DNA from: an uncultured Prevotella sp.
Lineage (GTDB): Bacteria; Bacteroidota; Bacteroidia; Bacteroidales; Bacteroidaceae
Reading direction: 5' to 3'
NCBI GenBank assembly: GCA_937916075.1
Contig: CALGHW010000157.1
Span: 1-27,383, forward strand
Length of the DNA stretch: 27,383 bases
The translations under genes and the position numbers were made by a program. This document shows, one piece after another, positions 7,434-14,801 of this stretch. Numbering within the stretch: position 1 is the first letter of the stretch; every line of letters begins with the position of its first letter. A model generated the notes under the pieces. It ran no database searches and was not told where the DNA came from. It was given only the letters and a program-made list of their open reading frames with translations.

Positions 7434-7484
7434 TTTCATTACGCCCTGCTGTCAGGACGTCCGTATTGATTTGATTCGGAAGGA

Positions 7485-9788
7485 TTAGAATCCCATGTGG
7501 TCAAGCGAGTCGTCGAAATCCTTCGGCTCGTGGTTCTCATGATTCTCCTCATTCTGGCGACGCTCGCCACGCTCGGGACGGGGACGACGTTCACCGCGCT
7601 CAGGGCGGGTACGGCGCTCGCCACGCTCACGGCGGGCAGGACGCTCCACATAGTCGGCGGGCTTGTCGATGAGCACTCGGTGAGAGAGCTTGTACTTGCC
7701 TGTCTTCGGGTCAATCTCGAGGAGTTTCACCTTAATCTTGTCACCCTCATGAATGCCAGCTTCCTCCACTGTCTCCAGACGCTTCCAGTCAATCTCACTG
7801 ATGTGGAGCAGACCGTCCTTGCCAGGCAGAATCTCCACAAAACATCCGTAAGGCATGATGCTGCGCACGGTACCCTCATAGACCTCGCCCACCTCAGGGA
7901 TGGCCACAATAGCCTTGATTTTAGCCAAGGCAGCGTCGATGCTGTCCTTGTTAGGACCGCTCACCTGCACCTTGCCTACACCGTCGGCCTCATCGATGGT
8001 GATGGTGGCGCCTGTGTCTTCCTGCATCTGCTGGATAATCTTGCCACCAGGGCCAATCACAGCACCGATGAACTCCTTGGGTATCTCGATCTGGACGATG
8101 CGGGGCACCTGAGGCTTCAACTCGGCACGAGGCTCGGCGATGGTATCGGTGAGACACTTGAGGATGTGCTCACGTCCGGCCTTGGCCTGCATGAGTGCCT
8201 TTTCGAGAATCTCGAAGCTCAGACCGTCACACTTGATATCCATCTGGGTGGCTGTCAAGCCGTCCTTGGTACCAGTGGTCTTAAAGTCCATGTCGCCCAA
8301 GTGGTCCTCATCACCGAGGATGTCGCTCAGCACGGCATATTTCTCCTCTCCGGGATTCTTGATAAGACCCATGGCGATACCGCTCACGGGCTTCTTCATC
8401 GGAACGCCCGCATCCATCAGGGCCAATGTGCCGGCACATACGGTAGCCATGGATGAGGAACCGTTTGACTCCAAAATCTGGCTTACCAAGCGCACGGTGT
8501 AAGGATAATCGGCAGGTATCTGCCCCTTGAGGGCGCGCCATGCCAAGTGGCCGTGGCCAATCTCGCGGCGACCTACGCCACGCTGTGCCTTGGCCTCACC
8601 AGTACAGAAGGGAGGGAAGTTATAATGAAGGAGGAAGCGCATATAGCTCTTGTCGAGCACGTCGTCCACCATTTTCTCGTCAAGCTTGGTACCAAGGGTA
8701 CATGTGGTGAGCGACTGGGTCTCACCACGGGTGAAGATAGAGCTTCCGTGAGGCATGGGCAGCGGGCTCACCTCACACCAGATAGGACGAATCTCGTCGG
8801 TCTTGCGGCCGTCGAGACGAATACCCTCGTCAAGGATGCAGCGGCGCATGGCGTCACGCATCACGTCGTGGTAGTAACGGTCCATCATAGCGGCCTTCTC
8901 TTCAAGGTCGTCGTCCGAAAGGTCGGTGTGGGCAGCGTTATAAGCCTCCTTGAAGTCTTCCAGTATCTTGTCGAAAGCGTCCTGACGCTCCTGCTTGGGC
9001 AGTGCCTGCTTGGTCACGTCGTAGGCCTTCTGGTAGAGCTCGTCGTTCATCTGCTTGCGCAGGTCCTCGTCGTTCACCTCGTGGTCATACTCACGCTTCA
9101 CGTCCTTGCCAAGCTCCTTGGAGAGCTCGGCCTGCAGCTCGCACATGGGCTTGATGGCGGCCATGGCAGCCTTGAGGGCGCCAATCATGTCCTGCTCGGA
9201 CACTTCCTTCATCTCGCCTTCCACCATCATGATGTTCTCAGCAGAAGCGCCCACCATGATATCCATGTCGGCCTCGGCCATCTGATCGAAGGTAGGATCG
9301 ATAACATACTCACCGTTCACACGGGCTACGCGCACCTCAGAGATGGGGCACTCGAAGGGAATATCTGAACATGCCAGGGCTGCAGAGGCTGCGAAGCCTG
9401 CAAGGGCATCGGGCTGGTCTACACCGTCGGCAGAGAGGAGCATCACATTGACATAAACTTCAGCGTGGAAGTTTGAGGGGAAAAGCGGACGGAGAACACG
9501 GTCCACAAGACGTGAGGTAAGGATTTCGTTGTCACTGGCCTTGCCTTCGCGCTTGGTGAATCCGCCGGGGAAACGACCTGCGGCGGCATACTGTTCTCTG
9601 TAATCTACCTGCAAAGGCATAAAATCTGTTCCGGGAACTGCATCTTTTGCGGCACAAACGGTGGCTAAAAGAACGGTGTTGCCCATACGGAGCACACAGG
9701 AGCCGTCGCACTGTTTTGCCACTTTCCCGGTCTCAATGCTGATGGTTCTGCCATCGGGCAATGAGACTGTTTTCGTAATTACGTTCAT
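7485..9788 (-). CDS. pnp: Polyribonucleotide nucleotidyltransferase (PNPase)
   Basis: A 767-residue enzyme that degrades RNA from the 3' end by phosphorolysis; in other bacteria it is a homotrimer and part of RNA decay complexes. Domain order is complete: first RNase PH domain, alpha-helical linker (about 240-320), second RNase PH domain with FTRGETQSL and the acidic active-site motif GDEDHLGDMD (Asp499 and Asp501 at its end), KH domain (about 565-625, GPGGKIIQQM) and S1 domain (about 632-705). The last 55 residues are a charged tail with repeated RPERGERR-type units, then acidic residues; such arginine-rich tails are common on RNA-binding proteins of this phylum and may bind RNA. It is a single gene, with a -7 box at 9844-9851, divergent from the lipoprotein gene at 9977. 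Confidence 0.98.
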   Translation of the reverse strand: MNVITKTVSLPDGRTISIETGKVAKQCDGSCVLRMGNTVLLATVCAAKDAVPGTDFMPLQVDYREQYAAAGRFPGGFTKREGKASDNEILTSRLVDRVLRPLFPSNFHAEVYVNVMLLSADGVDQPDALAGFAASAALACSDIPFECPISEVRVARVNGEYVIDPTFDQMAEADMDIMVGASAENIMMVEGEMKEVSEQDMIGALKAAMAAIKPMCELQAELSKELGKDVKREYDHEVNDEDLRKQMNDELYQKAYDVTKQALPKQERQDAFDKILEDFKEAYNAAHTDLSDDDLEEKAAMMDRYYHDVMRDAMRRCILDEGIRLDGRKTDEIRPIWCEVSPLPMPHGSSIFTRGETQSLTTCTLGTKLDEKMVDDVLDKSYMRFLLHYNFPPFCTGEAKAQRGVGRREIGHGHLAWRALKGQIPADYPYTVRLVSQILESNGSSSMATVCAGTLALMDAGVPMKKPVSGIAMGLIKNPGEEKYAVLSDILGDEDHLGDMDFKTTGTKDGLTATQMDIKCDGLSFEILEKALMQAKAGREHILKCLTDTIAEPRAELKPQVPRIVQIEIPKEFIGAVIGPGGKIIQQMQEDTGATITIDEADGVGKVQVSGPNKDSIDAALAKIKAIVAIPEVGEVYEGTVRSIMPYGCFVEILPGKDGLLHISEIDWKRLETVEEAGIHEGDKIKVKLLEIDPKTGKYKLSHRVLIDKPADYVERPARRERGERRTRPERGERRPRPERGERRQNEENHENHEPKDFDDSLDHMGF

Positions 9789-9843
9789 CTAAAAATTGTC
9801 TCTTAAAAACTTATTGTTTTTGTTACATCTATAAAAATCTCAG

Positions 9844-9851
9844 CAAATATA
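9844..9851 (-). promoter_or_regulatory. -7 box of pnp
   Basis: On the minus strand TATATTTG, followed by C, matches TAnnTTTG. It would give a leader of about 50 bases before the pnp ATG at 9788. The -33 element is not obvious. Confidence 0.5.
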
Positions 9852-9916
9852 GTGATTATCAGCCAAATAATCTAATATTCAGCAAAGAAATGTGGTTTTA
9901 TTCTTTTTTTTTATGA

Positions 9917-9946
9917 TTTGGAGAGCGAAAATATTTACTACCTTTG
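9917..9946 (+). promoter_or_regulatory. Promoter of the thioredoxin-like lipoprotein gene
   Basis: TTTG at 9917-9920, 18 bases, then TAccTTTG at 9939-9946. This consensus promoter overlaps the TTG at 9944, which rules out a coding start there and supports the ATG at 9977. Confidence 0.75.
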
Positions 9947-9976
9947 CAACCACATAACCATATATCGCACATCAAG

Positions 9977-11131
9977 ATGAAACACCTATGGAAGGTGGCG
10001 GCCGCCATGATGGTCGCCCTGGGACTCGCCTCATGCGGTGAGAAGAAATTTAAAATAGAGGGGCAGGTGGAGAACGCCAAGGACTCTCTGCTCTATTTGG
10101 AAAGCATCGGGCTGGAGGGACCTGTGGCCATCGACTCGGTGAGACTGGACGACGACGGAGACTTTTCCTTCAGCGCCAAGCAAACCGAGGCACCGGAGTT
10201 TTACCGACTGCGTATCGGAGCGCAAATCATCAATCTGGCCATTGACTCTACCGAGACAGTGACCGTCAAGGCGCAAATGCCCGACATGGCGGACCACTAC
10301 ACCGTGGAGGGTTCGGCCGAATGTGAGCGTATCCGCCAACTGGCTTTCATGCAGATGGACCTGCAGAACAAGGCCATCGCATTGCAGAATAATCCAGGCT
10401 TAAACAGCCAAATAGTCAGCGACAGCATACTGAAAATGGTTGACGCCTATAAGAGCAAGGTCAAGAACGACTATATCTTCAAGGACCCCAAGGCTGCATC
10501 GTCTTACTTTGCCTTGTTTCAAACACTGGGCAACTACTTGATATTCAATCCGCGCAACAACCGGGACGACATCCGGGTGTTTGCCGCTGTGGCCACCAGT
10601 TGGGACACTTTCTATCCGGGATCCGTGAGGGGAGAGAATCTGCATAACATCGCCTTGACAGGCATGAAAAACGAACGTATTGTGGATGCCGAACAGCAGG
10701 AAGCCCAGATTGACGAGAAAAAAATCACAACGGCAGGACTGATAGACATCAGCCTGCAGGACAACAAGGGACAGATGCGCAGCCTCTCGGGACTGAAGGG
10801 GAAGGTGGTGATGCTCGACTTCCATGTGTTTGGCACCAAGGAAAGCCCCCGACGTATTCTCATGCTCCGCGAGCTCTACAACAAGTATCATGCACAGGGC
10901 TTTGAGATATACCAGGTGGCACTCGATGCCGACGAGCATTTCTGGAAGCAGCAGACTGCCTCGTTGCCTTGGATCTGTGTGCGCGATGAAAGCGGGATTA
11001 ACTCGCAGCGGTTGACGGTATACAATGTGACCAGCCTGCCTGAATACTTCCTCATCGACCGCGACAACAACCTCGTGAGCCGTTCGTCACAGGTGAAGAA
11101 TCTTGACGAGGCCATCAAGGCTTTGCTGTAA
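9977..11131 (+). CDS. Thioredoxin-fold lipoprotein lacking CxxC (DUF4369-like N-terminus)
   Basis: A 384-residue envelope lipoprotein. The start at 9977 gives a classic lipoprotein signal (MKHLWKVAAAMMVALGLASC, lipobox LASC). The longer frame from TTG 9944 overlaps the promoter and is rejected. Residues about 25-130 resemble the DUF4369 beta-sandwich domain found in front of many Bacteroidota TlpA/AhpC-type proteins. Residues about 250-384 have the thioredoxin fold (GKVVMLDF, then SLPEYFLID with the cis-proline). The redox motif expected after LDF is replaced by TKES (287-290), so both cysteines are missing and thiol-disulfide activity is unlikely. A binding or scaffold role is possible; substrate unknown. 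A single gene, convergent with the DUF4252 operon. Confidence 0.85.
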   Translation: MKHLWKVAAAMMVALGLASCGEKKFKIEGQVENAKDSLLYLESIGLEGPVAIDSVRLDDDGDFSFSAKQTEAPEFYRLRIGAQIINLAIDSTETVTVKAQMPDMADHYTVEGSAECERIRQLAFMQMDLQNKAIALQNNPGLNSQIVSDSILKMVDAYKSKVKNDYIFKDPKAASSYFALFQTLGNYLIFNPRNNRDDIRVFAAVATSWDTFYPGSVRGENLHNIALTGMKNERIVDAEQQEAQIDEKKITTAGLIDISLQDNKGQMRSLSGLKGKVVMLDFHVFGTKESPRRILMLRELYNKYHAQGFEIYQVALDADEHFWKQQTASLPWICVRDESGINSQRLTVYNVTSLPEYFLIDRDNNLVSRSSQVKNLDEAIKALL

Positions 11132-11145
11132 CGAAAGACAGCACG

Positions 11146-11176
11146 AAAAAGGGGTGTGCCCTATTGGACACACCCC
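11146..11176 (-). terminator. Terminator of the sigma/anti-sigma/DUF4252 operon
   Basis: GGGGTGTGCC (11151-11160) pairs with GGACACACCCC (11166-11176) with one bulge. On the minus strand it is followed by TTTTT, so it ends transcripts coming from the DUF4252 gene 125 bases upstream. It lies 19 bases after the plus-strand lipoprotein gene and may also stop that transcript, although no T run follows on that side. Confidence 0.75.
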
Positions 11177-11300
11177 CCAATCAACGTTAGTATGTTATGA
11201 AAAATTTGAGAGAATTGAAACTTCACAGTTTCAGTCTTTAATTGTTTTAATGAAAATGATTTTATTATAGAGAAAGCATAGAAATATATCTTTTTTCTTG

Positions 11301-11816
11301 TCAGAGTCGAGCCGTTCGGCCACCCATATGACGGGTCAGGCAGTTGATAAACTCCTGGTCGATGTCACCGGTAAGGTTGATAATCACCACACTGCGAGCC
11401 TTGGTGTCGGCATGGAGCATGATGAGCTCCACGGTTTCACCGCCACGGCCCTTGCGACTGTAGAACACACCGTAAGCTTGGTCGCTGCGGTAGCTTCTGT
11501 CGTGACGAAACCGCTGGGCATTTTTCTTCAGCAGACTCTCTGCCATCTGGTAATACCCCTCACCATGAACACTGGCTGTGATGATACGGGCGCTCTTCAA
11601 CTTCTCGATAGCCTGGGCGATATGCTCATTACGGCCGGCACCGGGCTGACGGGTGAGCTGCTCCATCATCTTCGGACTCACCGTCACACAGTGTACTGCG
11701 GTGTCGCCCTTGCATTGCTGCATGAAGCGGGAGGCGAAATCCTGGCCACGCTGGGCCATCACGCCCAAAGTGGCCAGCAGTGCCACCATACAACAGAGTA
11801 TGCGTCTTGTCATCAT
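11301..11816 (-). CDS. DUF4252-type secreted protein
   Basis: A 171-residue exported protein with a signal peptide (about 1-22, ending VMAQ). The remainder (SVHGEGYYQMAESLLKK and the C-terminal VVIINLTGDID) resembles the DUF4252 family, which has no known activity and typically sits behind ECF sigma / anti-sigma pairs in Bacteroidales. It is the last gene of that operon here, 8 bases after the anti-sigma-like gene. Two ATG codons (11816 and 11813) are adjacent; either may be used. It may be a target or an envelope sensor of the sigma system, which is inference only. Confidence 0.75.
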   Translation of the reverse strand: MMTRRILCCMVALLATLGVMAQRGQDFASRFMQQCKGDTAVHCVTVSPKMMEQLTRQPGAGRNEHIAQAIEKLKSARIITASVHGEGYYQMAESLLKKNAQRFRHDRSYRSDQAYGVFYSRKGRGGETVELIMLHADTKARSVVIINLTGDIDQEFINCLTRHMGGRTARL

Positions 11817-11824
11817 GATGTGGC

Positions 11825-12349
11825 TTACTTGTGGGTCATGGAGTCACGCAAAACGGCAGGCGCCACGGCTTTGGCCGAATCGTATGCCTGAGCCTTGCTG
11901 ATGCCTTCCGACACCAGTTCGAGCGCATCTTCCACTTTGTTATATGCCGCCGCAGGATCCTTGTACGTGTCCTTGTAGGAAGCATAGTTGATGTCGTCAT
12001 CAGCGCTCTTGTCGGTCATGGAGAACTGGGCGGCATTGCCGAGCGTGATGACGATGGCCACCACCGCAGCGGCCTTGAAGAGCGGGGTAAACCGGCTCCA
12101 CATCGTGACGGTGCGGGCCTTGACGGTGACGGGCTCTTCTATCATAGACAGAATCCTGGCGTCGAAGTCGTCGCCCAGTTTCTGCTCTTTCACGTCTTGC
12201 TGCTGACAGGCAAACAGCGGACGATACTTCTGAAGAGCGGCCGGAACGTTCTCTTGGCTGAAGAAGGATCTCAGAATGGCCTCCTCCTCGACAGTGGTCT
12301 GACACTGCCAATAGCGCTCCAATAACTGTTCAATGTACTTATAGTCCAT
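11825..12349 (-). CDS. Anti-sigma-factor-like membrane protein
   Basis: A 174-residue protein with a soluble N-terminal part (about 1-85) that has the short helical WQCQTTVEEEAILRSFF segment typical of small Bacteroidota proteins encoded after ECF sigma factors. One membrane helix follows (about 88-108, PLFKAAAVVAIVITLGNAA), then a short periplasmic tail. Its start codon lies inside the end of the sigma gene (11-bp overlap, 12339-12349), implying translational coupling. The position and topology fit a membrane anti-sigma factor holding the ECF sigma inactive; sequence alone cannot prove it. Relatives are often poorly or wrongly named in databases. Confidence 0.7.
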   Translation of the reverse strand: MDYKYIEQLLERYWQCQTTVEEEAILRSFFSQENVPAALQKYRPLFACQQQDVKEQKLGDDFDARILSMIEEPVTVKARTVTMWSRFTPLFKAAAVVAIVITLGNAAQFSMTDKSADDDINYASYKDTYKDPAAAYNKVEDALELVSEGISKAQAYDSAKAVAPAVLRDSMTHK

Positions 12350-12863
12350 AATTCTCTGTTTCTACGTATTTCTTCTTGATGGTTTGACGGGCCCTGAAGA
12401 GGTTTACCTTCACCTGTTCCTCACTGATGCTGAGGATGGTGGCTATCTCCTTGTAGCTCTTGCCTTCAAAGTCGCGCAGCTGCATGACGCTGCGTTGCTT
12501 CTCGGGCAGCCGGTCTATCAGCTGGCGCACCACCTGAACACGGTCGCGCTGCACGGCTTGCTCTTCGGGGTTGGAGGCATAGGAATGGTCGGGTGCCTCG
12601 CCACCGCCAGGCTGGTCGTCCAGGCTCTCGCTCTGGTTGGTCATCTTGCGGGTTTTGTCGAGCGACAGGTTGCGGCACACTGTCAGGCAAAAGGCCTCGA
12701 TGGAGTCTATCGTCGCCCAGTCGTCACGCCGGTTCCATACCTTAATCATCGTTTCCTGCACAACGTCTTCCGCCTCCGCACTATTGAGCGTAATGCGGAG
12801 CGCCAGCCGGTAAAGCTCATTCTTCAACGGCAAGATGTCGTTCCGGAAACTGATATTTTTCAT
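12339..12863 (-). CDS. ECF-type RNA polymerase sigma factor
   Basis: A 174-residue sigma-70 family protein of the extracytoplasmic type. Region 2 (about 15-75, with EAEDVVQETMIKVW and the DNA-melting segment) and region 4 (about 115-170, LPEKQRSVMQLRDFEGKSYKEIA and SEEQVKVNLFRARQ helix-turn-helix) are both complete. There is no region 1.1 or 3. It is the first gene of an operon with an anti-sigma-like and a DUF4252 gene. An ECF-type promoter (12880-12905) lies just in front, suggesting self-activation. Confidence 0.93.
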   Translation of the reverse strand: MKNISFRNDILPLKNELYRLALRITLNSAEAEDVVQETMIKVWNRRDDWATIDSIEAFCLTVCRNLSLDKTRKMTNQSESLDDQPGGGEAPDHSYASNPEEQAVQRDRVQVVRQLIDRLPEKQRSVMQLRDFEGKSYKEIATILSISEEQVKVNLFRARQTIKKKYVETENYGL

Positions 12864-12879
12864 CCTCGTCTATATGTAT

Positions 12880-12905
12880 GACGAACAGGGTGCGGGAATG
12901 TTACA
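12880..12905 (-). promoter_or_regulatory. Candidate ECF-type promoter of the sigma operon
   Basis: On the minus strand TGTAAC (12905-12900) is followed after 16 bases by CGTC (12883-12880). An AAC-containing -35 and a CGTC -10 with this spacing are the usual shape of ECF sigma promoters. The start codon at 12863 would follow a leader of about 10 bases. No TAnnTTTG box is present here, so control by the encoded sigma itself is plausible. Confidence 0.5.
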
Positions 12906-13013
12906 CAAGAAAGAGATTTTTTTCGATTTTTCTTTCTGTAGGCCACCTTCTCTTGATTTGTTTGGAAGTTCTGCCTCCCGCCTGTTGTTGCCATCGAGGA
13001 CATAACGGGATAC

Positions 13014-13083
13014 AAAAAGTCCGCCATTCAGCCAGCAGACTAAGAACCCAAAGATTCTATGCCTCTACTGGCTGAATGGCGGA
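13014..13083 (-). terminator. Terminator of the unrecognised lipoprotein gene
   Basis: A perfect 16-bp stem, TCCGCCATTCAGCCAG (13020-13035) with its complement at 13068-13083, has a 32-base loop. On the minus strand it is followed by CTTTTTG. It lies about 22 bases after the stop codon of the lipoprotein gene. The loop contains a small AGAA/TTCT hairpin of its own. Confidence 0.8.
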
Positions 13084-13105
13084 TATCCCGGGAAATCCGG
13101 TATTT

Positions 13106-13789
13106 TTAATAGCTTAAATACACATACTTGTCGGCATTGCATGTTATTGTGATGGAGTTCTTACCGCTCAGGAACTTCAAGAAATCATTCCATTTGGCAA
13201 CAGCAATGCTGTTATATTGCGTAGACACGCTTTGGGCCGACATCCCCGTCGGAGTACCTGTCAAGACCACCTCTGGATAAGCTTGGCAGAAAGGGGTCAG
13301 TTTGGCTGTGTCAGGAAGACTCGCCAGATTGCCAAGACTGGAGAAAGTCAACTTATACTTCTGCTCTGCCGGGAAACTGGATAGTGTAGTAGTAAACGTG
13401 TAGTCATAGAACACGCTGTCCTTTTCCTTTTCGGAGAAAAGCCCCATGCTTCTGTACAATTGTTCAAGCAACGAACGGATTTGAGCGTCAGTAGCCATCA
13501 AATATTGGGACTTGATGTCAGCAACCTTGACTGGCTTAAAGTCGGATGCCTTGAGCACCGTTGAGTCACCAGTTGTCACGTTCACCAATGTCACTTGGGC
13601 ATACTTCAGAAGCTCTTCTCCAAAGACAAGGTGAGACTTGACCGTCATGGCTGTCAGAGGAGCCGAGGGTTGCGGAGTCGGTATACCGGGGTCGTCATTG
13701 TCATCGCCACAAGCCGTAAAACCGGTTACACACAGAAGCGCTGTCATGGCCATGGCCAAAAATTTCATTCTCTTCATCATAATAATCAT
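13106..13789 (-). CDS. Lipoprotein of unknown function
   Basis: A 227-residue protein that I cannot assign to a family. The N-terminus is a lipoprotein signal with lipobox FTAC followed by an acidic, proline-rich linker (GDDNDDPGIPTPQPSAP), typical of surface or periplasmic lipoproteins of Bacteroidales. The rest looks like a beta-rich globular domain. The start could be ATG 13789, 13780, 13777 or 13768; all keep the signal peptide, and 13777 or 13768 gives the most usual length. It has its own promoter (13845-13876) and terminator, so it is a single-gene unit between argB and the ECF operon. Confidence 0.8.
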   Translation of the reverse strand: MIIMMKRMKFLAMAMTALLCVTGFTACGDDNDDPGIPTPQPSAPLTAMTVKSHLVFGEELLKYAQVTLVNVTTGDSTVLKASDFKPVKVADIKSQYLMATDAQIRSLLEQLYRSMGLFSEKEKDSVFYDYTFTTTLSSFPAEQKYKLTFSSLGNLASLPDTAKLTPFCQAYPEVVLTGTPTGMSAQSVSTQYNSIAVAKWNDFLKFLSGKNSITITCNADKYVYLSY

Positions 13790-13844
13790 TTTTTTAAGTT
13801 TCTACATTCTATTCTTTTTTCACTTGACTTGCGTCTTGTTGATG

Positions 13845-13876
13845 CAAAGATAGGGGAAATCTGTCACCCCCACAAA
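13845..13876 (-). promoter_or_regulatory. Promoter of the unknown lipoprotein gene
   Basis: On the minus strand TTTG (13876-13873), 20 bases, then TATCTTTG (13852-13845), a consensus Bacteroidota promoter. The leader to the first ATG is about 50 bases. Two direct copies of GCAATATACAA lie just upstream (13881-13903). Confidence 0.75.
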
Positions 13877-13880
13877 AAAC

Positions 13881-13903
13881 GCAATATACAAAGCAATATA
13901 CAA
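13881..13903. repeat. Two direct 11-bp repeats upstream of a promoter
   Basis: GCAATATACAA occurs at 13881-13891 and again at 13893-13903, with a 12-base period. It sits 4 bases upstream of the -33 box of the lipoprotein gene, a possible activator site of roughly one helical turn spacing. Confidence 0.4.
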
Positions 13904-13932
13904 GTCCTAAGCAGATGACACCCAACGTTTTA

Positions 13933-14709
13933 TCAACGTCTAATCACAGTACCCTGCGTACCGTCGATGGCAGTGGCCTGGGTAATGATGACCTTGTCCA
14001 CGCCTGCATCCACAGCCGCCAGAGCGTTTTCGAGCTTGGGTATCATGCCGCCCGCCACTGTGCCGTCGGCCACATAGCGGTCAAAATCTTGCCGGGTGAT
14101 GGTGGGGATGACACTGTCGTCATCGGCTGGGTCGGCCAGCACGCCACGCTTCTCAAAGCAGTAAATCAGGGTCACATCGTAAAACGAGGCCAGTGCCTTG
14201 GCGGTCTCCGAGGCAATCGTGTCAGCATTGGTATTGAGGATGTGCCCTTGACCGTCGTGTGTCAGAGGAGCCAGCACGGGCGTGACGCCACGCTCTATCA
14301 CAGCCTGGAGTGACTCGCCGTCCACCCGGTCTACATCGCCCACGAATCCGAAGTCAACGCCATCCTTGAGCGGACGCTTGTGGGAGCGGATAACATCCAT
14401 GTCGGCTCCTGTGAGTCCAAGGGCATTGACTCCATTGGCCTGCAACCGGGCCACAAGACTCTTGTTGACCAGTCCGCCATAAACCATGGTCACCACGCTG
14501 AGCATGTGCTCGTCGGTGATACGCCGACCGTTGACCATCTGGGTCTCGATGCCGAGTTGGGCAGCCACCTGAGTGGCCCGCCGACCTCCGCCGTGTACCA
14601 GGACCTTACGCCCCTGTATACCGCTGAAGTCCTTCAGCAATCGGGAGAGCTGGGCCTCATCCTCTACCACGGCCCCTCCCACTTTCACTACTGTCACTTT
14701 TTCTTTCAT
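13933..14709 (-). CDS. argB: Acetylglutamate kinase (or N-succinylglutamate kinase)
   Basis: A 258-residue amino-acid kinase for the second step of arginine synthesis, phosphorylating N-acylglutamate. Visible motifs: KVGGAVV near the N-terminus, LVHGGGRRATQ, VNGRRITDEHML, LTGADMDVI, and NTNADTIASETAKAL. Some Bacteroidetes make arginine through N-succinyl intermediates, so the acyl group may be succinyl; this cannot be told from the sequence read here. I chose ATG 14709; the GTG at 14718 would add three residues (usual ArgB length is about 258). The gene lies 92 bases after speA on the same strand with a terminator-like hairpin between them. Confidence 0.95.
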   Translation of the reverse strand: MKEKVTVVKVGGAVVEDEAQLSRLLKDFSGIQGRKVLVHGGGRRATQVAAQLGIETQMVNGRRITDEHMLSVVTMVYGGLVNKSLVARLQANGVNALGLTGADMDVIRSHKRPLKDGVDFGFVGDVDRVDGESLQAVIERGVTPVLAPLTHDGQGHILNTNADTIASETAKALASFYDVTLIYCFEKRGVLADPADDDSVIPTITRQDFDRYVADGTVAGGMIPKLENALAAVDAGVDKVIITQATAIDGTQGTVIRR

Positions 14710-14735
14710 TGTTTGCACGATTGTTTTTCAGTTAT

Positions 14736-14769
14736 CAAGAAAATGGTGGAAGACAAGTTGCCCTCCACC
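14736..14769 (-). terminator. Terminator-like hairpin between speA and argB
   Basis: On the minus strand a 10-bp stem, GGTGGAGGGC with GTCTTCCACC (two G-T wobbles), closes an AACTT loop and is followed by ATTTTC. The T run is short, so it may reduce rather than stop transcription into argB. Confidence 0.45.
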
Positions 14770-14801
14770 ACTCCTTGCCACTGTGTTTATCCTAAAAAAT
14801 A

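Noticed and set aside
9818..9826. A second TGTAAC on the minus strand near pnp as another ECF promoter
   Set aside because: No CGTC follows at 16-17 bases; the pnp -7 box explains the region better.
9944..9976. Upstream TTG start of the lipoprotein gene
   Set aside because: The TTG lies within the -7 promoter box and would spoil the lipoprotein signal; ATG 9977 is used.
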